A stretch of DNA of 38,332 nucleotides from the NCBI GenBank assembly GCA_003427395.1, contig BFEA01000065.1, positions 3,546,155 to 3,584,486 of the forward strand, given 5' to 3'. Of the stretch, positions 1 through 10,200 are shown one piece after another; the stretch's first letter is position 1; each line of letters opens with the position of its first letter. The translations under genes were made by a program, and so were the position numbers. The notes under the pieces were generated by a model. That model did not search any database. It saw only the letters and a list, made by a program, of their open reading frames with translations, and was not told the origin of the DNA. The stretch is from Chara braunii (Eukaryota > Streptophyta > Charophyceae > Charales > Characeae).

Positions 1-1
1 G

Positions 2-964
2 GGGGGGGGTGGCTGGTGGTGGGTTTGTCGGTAGGGGAGGGGGTGAGGGAGATTGTAACGGGGACACCCCTGCTGAAGATATGGGAGGAAACAGAGCAGG
101 GTGTTGCTCTTCTATATCGAGTCGTGGAGGGGGCTGATGATTAGGGACGAGGACAGGAAGCAGCGGATGCCCCGGTATCGGGCGATGGGCAGCGGGGAGC
201 GGTTTCCACTGCCACCGGCGCTCATTCTGCCACCAGGGCTTCCATAGCATGCGTTGCACTGTGTCAAGCTCTCCCAATTTCTTCTCAGGATCTAGCCACA
301 GCTGTTCAAAGAGGGTTATTTGTTCTTCTTTGTGGAGGCGGTCTGTTGTTCGGAGCAGGCTGTCTTTCAGTTGGGTCCAGGCACTGTGGATGGCTGCTCG
401 AATGGTATCGATTATGTGTGCTCTGGCTTGCTGATAGCCGAACAGATGCTCTTTTCGCTCGTGGGAACATCTAGCGCACCAGGTTGTCATCAATATTTCC
501 AACCTGGTGAGCGAGAAGAGATTCGCCTGGAATGGTGTCCATGAACGAGCCTCATCAGGCAGCTGTCCTGACAGTATCACTGCCGTTTGCCATGGGAAGT
601 CCTGCCCTGTGAGATATAACCATGCCGCACTCCACCACTGCCATATTTGCTTTGCCATTGGGAAGAAGAGGAGACAGTGTTCTAGGTCTGCAATTTGCTT
701 CGGTGAGGACTTACCGCAGTATGAGCAGATGGGTGACAATAACCCTTTTTGCTCTAGTTGTGAGCGGGACACCACCCAGTCCGGCGTTGGTAAGCATCTG
801 TATAGGATCTGCCATTGCAGCGCCCTGTGGGACGAAGGCATCAGTTCGATTTCCTGGTCCGAGAGTGTAGAGTCCCTTTTCCAGCGATGTTCCAACCGGT
901 GCTCTAACCACTGAGCCAATCCTAATGACTTCAGTTGGGTTTTGTTATTTAAAAAAAAAAAAAA
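2..964 (-). CDS. Partial LINE ORF2 C-terminal region (zinc-binding domain), open frame running off the window
   Basis: Read on the minus strand, one frame stays open from the A-tract at about 964 to the window edge, about 320 codons with no stop. From about position 845 downward it matches the C-terminal region of plant L1-type ORF2 proteins: ALQWQILYRCLPTPDW, SRSQLEQKG, then CSYCGK and LEHCLLFFP. This corresponds to ITHRCLPTNDW / LEQKG / CKFC / IEHIFLQCP in the other LINE copies here. The last zinc-ligand cysteine of the usual EH-x4-C pattern is replaced by phenylalanine. After the domain come a Trp/Arg-rich stretch and a proline-rich tail. There is no convincing start codon, so the element is 5'-truncated or fused to the tRNA-like segment at 840-930. 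It is the least decayed LINE frame here and a different subfamily from the copies at 3.1 and 7.2 kb. The LINE identity is solid; whether it is expressed is unknown. Confidence 0.75.
840..930 (-). other. tRNA-like segment (D-arm / box A) upstream of the LINE fragment
   Basis: On the minus strand the sequence TGGCTCAGTGGTTAGAGC matches a Pol III A box and folds as a D-arm with GCTC/GAGC stem. About 55 bases further on, AATCGAACTGATGCC is a degraded B-box-like stretch. No acceptor or anticodon stem closes, so this is not a functional tRNA. It looks like the head of a tRNA-derived retroposon abutting LINE C-terminal sequence. A 14-base A-run (plus strand) lies at about 951-964 on its far side. 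Confidence 0.45.
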
Positions 965-1109
965 GAAGTATGAACCAAGTGTACATCTAGACCCTCTAGT
1001 ACATTATTTACCACTGTCTGTACTGTCTCAACCAGCACCCGGGCTTTGTCTCCGTGGGTTGCACAAATGGGGAATACAGCCAGAGACTTGCCTATCTGTG
1101 GTCACCTGG

Positions 1110-1312
1110 CTCTTTTTCTTTCTTTTAACAACCTCACCGGGGAGTACAGCAGAGGGTGGTATGAGCATCCCTCCATAGTACCTGCCGTCCGGATGGCTCC
1201 AATTCTTATTGGCAGGGAGAACACCTGCTGGAAACCGGGTTCAGCGTCCCTTCTATTCAGAACTTGGAACAAGATAACAATTTGCTAGCGGGGCCATTAC
1301 CCGGCTTCGCCT
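1110..1312 (-). repeat. tRNA-like retroposon tail, diverged copy
   Basis: On the minus strand this holds GGGTAATGGCCCCG (head), then GGGACGCTGAACCCGG followed by TTTCCAGCAGGTG (T-arm-like), then CCAATAAGAATTGGAGCC (tail end) and a degraded A-rich end near 1110-1130. The same order of blocks occurs at 5030-5158, 6822-7100, 19641-20076, 23395-23548 and 26010-26143. The family shape is that of a tRNA-derived 3' unit followed by poly(A). Confidence 0.6.
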
Positions 1313-2260
1313 AAGATACGGAACTGAGCAAAACACAGAGGCATAGTCGAGCTGCACAGTGGTCGTCGAAGTGGATGGGTTATATGGTAACGTATGGCAC
1401 AAACATCGCATTGATGGCACTGGACCCTTAGGACAAGGCCAGACTGCTGGGATGTTTGTGGGAAGGCAACATATCCGGTGAAATCTGACCAATGGCATAT
1501 TCATGTGTGTTCTGCAGCGGACGTAAACCTCAGAACTGCTGCCCCTTAGTAAATTAATATGGGGAAAGCAGCAGCAAAATTGCCAAGGTCATGGCCAACT
1601 GAATGATGGTTCTGGCCTCATCCTGACAGTTAGGATCTCCTTCTACCATCTTCTCTGAAGGCGGAAAAGCCAAATTTTCAAATCTCCATACTTCAATGTC
1701 CTCATTTGAGGGACATTTGTTTTCTCATTTCACTGTTACTGTTTCAATCCAGTATGCAGCACTTGAAGTTCGTTATCATGTACAGGTGGACTAGTGGACC
1801 AAAATTTCTGAACAGATTTTATTTTTCTCTCCTTGTGTAACTCCTGGCCCCTGTCGGTGTATCTGATCCCTACACCCTACACTTGGCAGACTCTCCAGAC
1901 AACAATTCGTTGTCACTTGGACATGTAGTAGAATGAATGAACTTCACAGCACAGATCTTGTCAGCTATTGTTCAAGAGGGGGCTTCCAGAATCACTGCAC
2001 TGCTCACTGCGTTTTGTCCGAGGATCCTTCCTCTGCGCTTTTCCATCACCTTGTCAATTTCTCAGGGCCTACTGGGGGCAATTTTACGTCTATGGTGGCA
2101 TTTTGGCATTGGACATATCATTCTTTGTTTCTTTTCTTTCATCTTCTTTTTTTTGTTGTTCTTTTCTTCCCCGCCTCCAATTAAGAAAAAAGCACATGCG
2201 TATGTCCATCCACCATCCAGGGCAGCCCCTCGGCGGTCCATGACCCACCAATGGCATTGG
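1313..2260. other. Unassigned intergenic sequence
   Basis: No coding similarity, structural RNA or clear repeat could be recognised on either strand. Short open frames here lack any family motif. A T-rich stretch with interspersed C at about 2120-2170 may be the degraded poly(A) of the minus-strand tail copy that follows. Confidence 0.4.
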
Positions 2261-2266
2261 GAAGGC

Positions 2267-2335
2267 TCCAATCTATTCAATTCATGGGGATTAGCATGTG
2301 CTGGGACTGGGGCCCCACATCCCGTAGTACATGTG
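2267..2335 (-). repeat. tRNA-like retroposon tail, short copy
   Basis: Minus strand: GGGATGTGGGGCCCCAGTCC, then CAGCACATGCTAATCCCC, then GAATAGATTGGAGCC. This is the T-arm and terminal block of the repeated tail family, with the last 15 bases identical to the copies at 19.7, 23.5 and 26.1 kb. The poly(A) is degraded and lies further left in a T-rich region. Confidence 0.6.
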
Positions 2336-2340
2336 TGCAC

Positions 2341-2530
2341 CACATAAGAATTTGTATAGTGGGAAACACTGCAGCAGCACTTGCCCTTCGTAAATGAGGG
2401 GAGTGGCTGCCACTGCCCCATTATAATACATTTGTATATCACATAGGAATTCATAAAGAAGGGAACACTGCAGCATTGACTGCCCTGCGTAAATCATCGG
2501 GGGGTTGACTGCAAGTGGCTTATGAGGAAA
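2341..2530. repeat. 99-bp tandem duplication
   Basis: Two adjacent, diverged copies start at 2341 and 2440. Each begins CACATA(A/G)GAATT, continues through GGGAA(A)CACTGCAGCA and ends near CGTAAAT. The open frames on the minus strand are duplicated too, but they carry no recognised domain. Confidence 0.65.
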
Positions 2531-2583
2531 ACAGACGCACCTGCCTCTTCAGCCCTTTGTGGGCCCACCAGATGGAGAAAGCT

Positions 2584-2617
2584 GAATTAATTAATTAATT
2601 AATTTATTTATTTATTA
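2584..2617. repeat. AATT/TTTA microsatellite
   Basis: Several AATT units pass into TTTA units, giving an AT-only tract of about 34 bases. Confidence 0.85.
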
Positions 2618-3109
2618 TAGCAGGGCTAACTGTACTGTCTTCGGACTGTTCACCCTCTTCCATACCAGGCCAGATCCACCAGCTATTATCCACAGGAGGG
2701 AAGAGGTCTAGAAATTGCAATGCGGATCTTAGAGGAAATGAAGCATCTATGTATTTGAGATTTTGTACAGTCCTCAAAAACCAAATGTATCCCTTGAGAC
2801 GCAAATACGTGTCCTTCTACTCTGGAAGTGCACGGTACTTCCTAAAGTCGTGCCCGTATACAAGCCAAGATTTTAGGAAATGTACGGGCCACTACGGGAG
2901 CGCCCAAATTCATCCAGCTAGAAATGTTTCTGCTCTATTTTTTCCGCGGCCTATAGCTGGGCCAAGTACTGGCAGCTTAAGTGCCCTTGAGTTTGGGGTG
3001 CTCAGCCATTCTGCTTCAGAGGGTTTTACCTTGGCTTCATTTTCCTTGGGTTTGTTTGGCTGGTTGACTTTTTTCATTGTTGATTGCACTCCATCAGTAT
3101 ATCAGAGTA
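2618..3109. other. Unassigned sequence before a LINE fragment
   Basis: A plus-strand open stretch at 2749-3114 has no family motif. Nothing else can be supported here. Confidence 0.35.
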
Positions 3110-4424
3110 GATAAATTCTATAATTCTCTCATACTCTTCTGGTCCCTCCAGCATGACATACTCCCATCCCGCTGGCGTGGTATTGAGTTCTCAAACGAGG
3201 CCCCACACTGAGAGAAGGAGATTGGGTGGCAAGTTGGGAGACCCCGCCGAGGATTGGCCAGATTCACATAGTTTCCCCCCAAACAGTCCTGGTTGAACAC
3301 TACACTACCACCAAAATGGGCGCCCTCCAAGGGAGCAGAGCCCCCATTGTTTGGAGGCAGCGAGCGTCAGTGTACCAGGTGAGGGTCATGGAGGAGAAAG
3401 GACAGAGGGTGGTATTCCAACCATTCATGGCAATCCAGGCTCTGGCTCTGGATCCATTGGAACGAACGTGGAAGCTCCCCCAAAAGAGGGGAGGCCCCAA
3501 TGCTAGTCACATTAGCCGTTATCAGCTGTGGGTCAAATCGGCCTATAAAATGCTTAAACCCAAGCGACATCTGAGGGACATGGTTAACGATCGATGGGCT
3601 AGGCACCTTAATGTGGACCGCGCCCTCTTGACTCCAATTTGTTGGTTCAAAGAACAAAAGTCCAAGTCCATGAAAATCACCTCCCTACAGTAGCAGATAT
3701 CCCATCGTTGTCTGCCGACCAACGACTGGTTGACAGACCGCACTAACCTGGAACAAAGGGGTCTACTACTGCCATGGTGCCAGCGGTGCCATAGTTTTTT
3801 CCCTTCCCACAAGAGGGTGAAAACCATTGAGCACATTTTTATGCAATGTCCAATCGCTCAATTCACATGGAGATGGTGGATCGCATCTGGCGGAAAATGG
3901 AAACTGACATCCCTTGGCCTTGGTCATGGCAAGCCATATTGGCTGGGCATTGGCCGACGGCAGGGGAGGCCGCGACCTTTGTAGAGAATATGTACAGAAT
4001 GGGAAGGAGGGCGGTGATATGGGCACTCTGGTGGCAGAGGTGTATCCTGGCCATGGAGAAATTGAGAGTAGAGGGGACAGATATCTCATAACAGATTCAG
4101 CAGCAGGTACAACTTGAACTCACTCAAAGATGGTCAGATACAAAATCACAACTAGACCTTTTTAGACAAGTTGGCGATTCTAGGAGAGCGATTACAGCAT
4201 TTTGCACAGACTGGGTAGGAGGGGAGAGAGAAGGGTGGATTGCCAAGGTGGAATGGAGTAGAGACAATGGAGATGGATATCGGGATTTGGAGGGAATGAG
4301 AGATTATTGCCTAGTTCTTAAAGACTGGACGAACATAGAGCCCTCGTTCCCACCACATCCTCCCTCGGATTTCCTTGACCCCTTCCTACCTCATGCCCTT
4401 TCCCTAGCGAAGATTTTGTCCTGA
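3110..4424 (+). pseudogene. LINE ORF2 3' fragment (C-terminal zinc-binding domain), decayed
   Basis: This is the C-terminal part of an L1-type retrotransposon ORF2 protein on the plus strand. GDWVASWETPPRIGQI near 3218 aligns with EDWVSISFQPRIVGNI in the copy at 7.2-8.7 kb. Downstream come VKSAYKMLKPK, KITSLQ-stop-QISHRCLPTNDW, LEQRG, CQRC and KTIEHIFMQCP, then WRWW, RRAVIWALW and a proline-rich end with SDFLDPF. The stop at 3691-3693 replaces the Trp of SLQW (TGG to TAG), a frameshift follows WRWW near 3880, and another stop (TAA) occurs near 4090. The frame ends at a TGA at 4422-4424. The N-terminal endonuclease and reverse transcriptase are absent, so this is a 5'-truncated dead copy. Confidence 0.85.
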
Positions 4425-5029
4425 TGCCAAATCATCCACACCCGTATTACCCACACCTACATACACTCACACATGGAGTTCCTCCCTGGAGCCCCCCTGG
4501 GAGGATTCCACTTGCATACACAACCACCTTCCTTAGGGTCAAAGGTGAGTCTCTGCCCTCCAGACCGTACGTGACAGTTTCCCGTTATACAACTCTCCAT
4601 CAGCGTTCTGTCTAGAACGCATAACACTCCCAGACGGGCCAACATTGCGTGCCTCCTGGATGTTTCCACCGGGCCAGCAGCACGGGTTGTGTGCTCCCTG
4701 TGATCACCAAATGAAATTAAATAGGCCGCCGCTTCGCGGCAGTAACAGTCAACGCTGTGCCTGTCCATTTACATTTCATTTCACTTGGAGTCATCAACTC
4801 CATCCGACATGGTTCTGTTTAACAACACGGAGGCACGATGATCGATTGATGATAATTGCCAGGTTTATAGAACGTTGTACCCGTTTCTGGGCACTTGAGA
4901 TCCTTGCCCAACCGATACACTGTTTTTCTCAAAGACCTAAGTTTGTATTTAGTTGATAAAAATCATTATCTACTGCTCAGTTAACCCCCCGGTTTCTTGG
5001 GGTAGGCAATGCTGGCAGTAGCATCTGAA
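4425..5029 (+). other. Probable LINE 3' untranslated region
   Basis: No coding similarity is visible. The stretch lies between the LINE stop at 4424 and a same-orientation tRNA-like tail with poly(A) at 5030-5158, so it may be that LINE's 3' untranslated region. The assignment rests on order and orientation only. Confidence 0.35.
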
Positions 5030-5158
5030 GTATGGAGCTGACATGGGTCGGCATTCTGAGCTTTCTGAAGTCTTACATATATATCATGGGATGCTGGACC
5101 CAGTTTTCAGCAGGTGTTGCTCCCCACCAATAGAACGGAGCCTGGTAATTAAAAAAAA
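5030..5158 (+). repeat. tRNA-like retroposon tail with poly(A), plus strand
   Basis: ATGGGATGCTGGACCCAG, TTTTCAGCAGGTGTTGCTCC and CCAATAGAACGGAGCC are followed by a short A-run at 5150-5158. The order matches the other tail copies. The D-arm-like head is not recognisable. It may be the 3' end of the LINE fragment at 3110-4424 or a separate insertion. Confidence 0.65.
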
Positions 5159-5159
5159 A

Positions 5160-5985
5160 GAGAAGGTAGAGTCGGGGGAGGGCTAGCTCTACTAGACCGG
5201 GCCACACACCGGGCCTCATAAGATACTTAAGAAACAGAGTACGGGGAGACCTGCAAAACGTCACCCTTTTTTTTTCCTTTTTTTTTTTCACCAATGACAA
5301 AACTCCCGTCTCATCACTCTCCTCCTCCTGGTCCCCGCCAATCTTATTCGTTTCCGAAATAATAATAATAACAATGAGTGGTTGAGCCAGAATCAATATC
5401 CGAAGTTCCCTCATACTGCCAACACAGCAATCGGTCCACCATAGTCATGGCCTTCCTCTTCTCCTTCCTCACACAGGCCTAGGCTATGGCGGACTACGAA
5501 GGGCTCTGCCCTCCTGCAAAAGACAACGCAAAGCAGCTATGGTCGCTGCTCTTAAGGCCACCATGCCTGACTCTGCGTCGAAGCTTCCGGTGAGGCACTT
5601 CCCCAACTGGGGCCTTCCAGATGCAGCGCCTAAGAAGGTGATGAAGATGGTGCCCAGTGTCCACCATAGCCACGTAGGTACCTCGCCACTCTCCTTCTTC
5701 CCCCCCTTCTTCCTCGGAGTCCTCCTCAAGCTGGGCTGCTCGCCATAGCCAGGCAGAGCGCCCAACTCGCCTTCTTCCTCCCAGACAGCGCTCTGCGAAC
5801 CAGCACCCGCTCAAGCAGCATGACGCCCAAACTTGCATACCGCAAATGAGGTAGATCCCAGCGCTCTACGTGGAGATATGGCGGCCTACTTGCCTCTTGG
5901 GCGGTGACTTTCAGGCCACGCGGCCTCCAAGCAACCAATACCCTCCTCCCTCTCGGAGGGAAACATCATTGCAGGCTTTGATATC
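5160..5985. other. Unassigned, partly GC-rich sequence
   Basis: Two T-runs near 5267-5290 and a GC-rich part at about 5430-5940 are visible. Open stretches of about 90-115 codons on the minus strand in the GC-rich part carry no recognised domain and are acidic/arginine-rich low complexity. No function is proposed. Confidence 0.35.
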
Positions 5986-6085
5986 GTCGGCACAGGCCCT
6001 AGACTCAGGCCAGTATCCCACTCAAGAACATATTGAGAAACATATGCAGAACAATTTGAGATACTGGGCCATTACCCGACTTTAG
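5986..6085 (-). repeat. tRNA-like retroposon unit, diverged, no poly(A)
   Basis: Minus strand: AGTCGGGTAATGGCCCAG, ATATGTTCTTGAGTGGGATAC, and TGGCCTGAGTC correspond to the head and T-arm blocks of the tail family. The terminal GAATAGATTGGAGC block and the poly(A) are missing. Confidence 0.5.
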
Positions 6086-6170
6086 CTAGGAATGGTAGCT
6101 ATGCACATCAAACAACCAAAGGTTGTGAGAAGACTGCAAATCTATTGAAGAAAGCTTGGATTCTATGAAT

Positions 6171-6260
6171 CTTTTTTTTTTTTTTTTTTTTTGGTTAATG
6201 ATACGTGATGGGATAAGTCAAGAATTTCCAGCCTCTTCAGCCCTCTATGGGCTGCCAGAG
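6171..6260 (-). repeat. Retroposon 3' end: T-run plus shared motif
   Basis: A T-run of about 22 at 6171-6192 marks the poly(A) of a minus-strand insertion. About 40 bases further on, GCCTCTTCAGCCCT occurs at 6231. It is exact at 2543 and near-exact at 7045, both beside tail copies, so this may be another diverged member. Confidence 0.4.
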
Positions 6261-6599
6261 GAATCATGACACAACTAGCTAAATCTGTCCTTGCATCTAT
6301 GTACCGTTTCATTCTGATTTAACTCTAATCCCTGCCAAGCCAAGACATGTCCACCAAAGCTAAATTTGAAGGGGGGAGATGGTCGGGGAAGTAATCTGGA
6401 TATCAGAGGGAATCGCCTGCATGAAGTGAGCACCAGTCCTTGAATTCAAGGTGGAAATTGCGTTTGAAGAGGACTTTTGTCCCTGTTTCTCCTGACCATT
6501 TCACCACACCCAGACCTTCTCCCTCATCTGTCCCCAGCCAATCCTTATCAAATTCTCCAATAGAGATCTGGATATCTTATTTTTGTTGGTGCATGTTTA

Positions 6600-6674
6600 A
6601 CTTAGTTTTGAGGTTTATCCACTGAGAACGAATCTTTGTATGTAGTATGTACCATAATTTCATTCGTTTCCTTA

Positions 6675-6717
<43 letters not shown>

Positions 6718-6819
6718 AAAGATGGTTCCGTTCCATTGGTGGGGAGCTNACTTAGTTTTGAGGTTTATCCACTGAGAACGAATCTTTTTTTGTAGTATGT
6801 TCCATAATTTCATTCGTTT

Positions 6820-6865
<46 letters not shown>

Positions 6866-6898
6866 TGAAAGATGGTTCCGTTCCATTGGTGGGGAGCT
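6600..6898. other. 149-bp duplication around a single N (likely assembly artefact)
   Basis: The block 6600-6748 and the block 6750-6898 are nearly identical, including a T-run of about 40 bases in each and the same ends (ACTTAGTTTTGAGG ... GGTGGGGAGCT). A single undetermined base at 6749 separates them. The pattern suggests two contig ends with unmerged overlap across a long homopolymer rather than a biological duplication. Confidence 0.7.
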
Positions 6899-7100
6899 GT
6901 ACCTGCTGGAAAACGGGTCCAGCGTCCCTCACATCGAAAATATTTGGAACCATAAGAAATAGATCGTGCTGGGAATCAGGCCCAGCGTCCCCTGCTGAAC
7001 AGTTATGAACCCAGAAAGAGAGAAATGAGGAGATTCGTTTTCCGTGCCTCTTCACCCTGAACGGGCGCCAGATATTCGTGACCAATTAGCACTTCCAACC
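6822..7100 (-). repeat. tRNA-like tail with poly(A) and two T-arm blocks, downstream of LINE ORF2
   Basis: On the minus strand the T-arm block occurs twice, GGGACGCTGGGCCTGATTCC (about 6970-6995) and GGGACGCTGGACCCG (about 6910-6930). Then come AGCTCCCCACCAATGGAACG and the poly(A), seen as the T-run 6822-6862. It lies about 380 bp past the stop of the minus-strand LINE ORF2 in the same orientation, so it may be that element's 3' end. Confidence 0.6.
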
Positions 7101-7240
7101 TTTGCAGGGAAACTGGACCATCATCTTTTCTAAGCTGAGTCATTGTGCTACACTGCCTTGAACTTGTCACTAAGGAAGGTAGGGTCCCTAGAATCAGATA
7201 CAACTCGCGAACCAGGAGAATAAAAGTAGTGGTCATAGGT

Positions 7241-10200
7241 TCAAACAACATCCTGCGCGTACCACGAGATTGGCACCAGTGGCATGCCTGACGGGGGGAA
7301 GGGATCTGGAAAATCTGAAAGTGGACTCATTGGAATACTGGAATCAATATTACACCAATCAAAAAAAGTAAGACGTCTTTTTCTGAACCATTCCCTGCCT
7401 TCTCTCTCATTCCACCCGCCCCACCCTCCCACCTTGATCCCCACCAAGCCAGTCTTGATTAAATGTTAGAATGTGTTGTTTGATGTCTTTTTCTAGAGAA
7501 AAAAAATTAAGTTTTTCCTTTACTGTTTCCCACCTGGTTGTGATTTCCACCTGAATCTGCTGCTTGATGGTCTCAGTACATTCCGAACCATCAAGCCGAG
7601 CTCCTTCCATTTCATAGGTACACCTACGAACCCACAGTGCCCATATAACTGCTCTCCTAGAAATCTTGAAAAAAATAATTGTGAAAGTATCCACTTGTGA
7701 CGGATTCCAGGGTTCAAGTAATAAGGCTTTCCAGTTCCATGGCCACGGGAGAGATGTTCCAATCTGATTCCAAATTTTATCCCACCAGCGCCATAACCAC
7801 ACCGATCCTGGGCATTGCAAGAATATGTGTTCTATTGTTTCAGGAATGAGTTTGGAAGGAAAGGCAGATTTACAGAATTTGCACCAGGGGGATGCTTTTC
7901 CTTTTTGTTCTAGACAAGTTCTATCAATGAGCCAGTCATTAGTGGGAAGACAGCGGTGAGTGATTTGCCATTGGAGCGAAGCAATTTTAACAGGCTTTGT
8001 TTTGGACAGTTGAAACCACTTGACTGAGCGTAATTCCTCCCTGCTTACCCTTGGATGATTCATCCACCTATTCTGCACTCTATCCTTTAGGCACACCTTA
8101 GGCCTCAGCATTCTATATACAGATTTAACCGATAAATTATGAAGCATCCTGAGATGAGTTGGTCCTACTGGATTGTGTGCAGACCAAGACCAACAAATTG
8201 GATCCAGTGGAAGGTGGGAAATAGGAGTGTCCGGTTTGAAGGCCAGAATTTTTTCTTGGATTGAAAAAACCCTAATCCGGAAGAGAGAATCCTGCTTGAA
8301 CCACCCTATTTGCTGATGAAGTCTTGGTGTGAGAAACCCATCCTCTCCCACCTCGAATAATGTCAAGAGGATATCCCCAGAAGTACTAACTTCCACAATA
8401 TTTCCCACTATTCTTGGTTGAAACGAAATAGATACCCAGTCTTCTGGGGACAGAGATGGACCCTTTTTAAGTATTCTAATCCAATCCAAGAGAATTATAT
8501 CCACTATTTTATCCAGGGTTTCTACCGGGAAATGACAATACCTCAGTCTATCGTGGAGAGTCTGTGGACTAACCCAATCCTTGTCAGCAATGCTCCATAT
8601 GTCCTTTACCCTAGTAATTATTTTTTTATCCATCCTTTCCAAGGTGATACTGCGCAATCAAGGGTGCAGCCTTGAGAATCCCTAATCAAAGTGTTATTAA
8701 ATAATGGTTGTTGGCATACTTCTTCCCAACGTTCTGGGAAAACTTAACTGGAAGAGGAAGTTTTCTCCAAATCTTTAAAAGGTCAATCCAGAAGGGATCA
8801 TTTACCAAATCTGCCCCGGCCGCTTGCCGATCTGAGGGATCAGGAATAGGGTTCACTGAAGAGGATTTTTTTGGGAGTGGCCACAACCTATTCTCCAACC
8901 ACATGAGAGGGTCCACCTCTTCTGAAGTAGGTGGGGCTAGTCTCCTGATTTGCTCACTCGCCAGTTTACTCCATGTGGTTTGAGGGTTAAAGAGAAGACG
9001 CTTAATCCACTGGATAGAAAGAGCCATGGCCTGGGTGGTGGGGTCAATGATCCCAAGGCCACACTTACCCTTGGGTTGGATTAAGGATAACCAAGCCACT
9101 CTACTGATTACATTAACACATTCATGATTGCGGCGCTAGAGAAAAGCAACAAGCTATCGTTGAAATGTCTTTATGGCAGGTTTGTCTAAGGTCCATAACG
9201 CTGATTTATACCAAATCGAGGCTAACACCACATTATTGATGGCGATAGTTCTTCCAAATATAAAAGTATGTTTATCCTTCCATAATTCTAATTTGGAAAG
9301 TGCTTGGTCCATGATCATCGTATTATTTGTGGTTGGTTTGCCATTAGCAGAGAGGGAAATACCCAAAATTTTCATTGGAGTCTCCAGGGGAGTCCATTTG
9401 ATCCTAGGTCTATCCGGTGGTCTACCCCCTTGATAATGGAGCAACCATCCCAATGTTTTGTTACCCCAGTTAACTCTCATATCAAAGAGTTTACAAAATT
9501 TATCCATCACTAATTGGATAGCTTCATGATTTTCTTTAGAGGCATCCACCATTAGGGATAGATCATCTGCAAACAAGGAACACACTGGTATGGCATCTTC
9601 AGGGATAGAAGTAAACCGTATTCTCTTGATATCCTTATGTTGACGTATGTTAGCTGCAAGGGCTTCCATGATGATTACAAAAAGTAATGGGGCAAGAGGG
9701 TCTCCTTGTCTAACTGAATGTTGTAAGGATATAGGAGGGACAACCTTACCATTTACCATCACCTTTGTTGTTGCATTTCCATGGAGGATCTTAATCCATC
9801 TCCTAAAATTAGGTTCAAAATTAAATTTGTCCAAACATCCAAAACAATCCAGTCAACATGATCATAAGTTTTTTCAAAATCTATAAAGATAAATGCGGTA
9901 TTGTGTTTAGATTGTCTTGATAATTTAATTAGCTCATTGATTAGTAGAATATTGTCCTGAATATTCCTCCCTTGTATAAAACCTGTTTGGAAGGGATGAA
10001 TGATATCTGCAATAAAGTTATTAAGGCGTATTGTTAGTGTTTTTGAAACCAGCTTATAAACCACTGTGAGAAGAGTTATGGGATGGTAGTTGCGAATATT
10101 ATATTTATCTCCTTTCTTGTGTAATAGGGTTAAGACTCCTTGACCCACAAATTCTCCCATCCTACTCGTTTCCCATACTTTATGATAAAATTTCATTAGA

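Noticed and set aside
840-930. A functional tRNA gene on the minus strand
   Set aside because: Only the D-arm is good; anticodon, T-arm and acceptor stems do not form.
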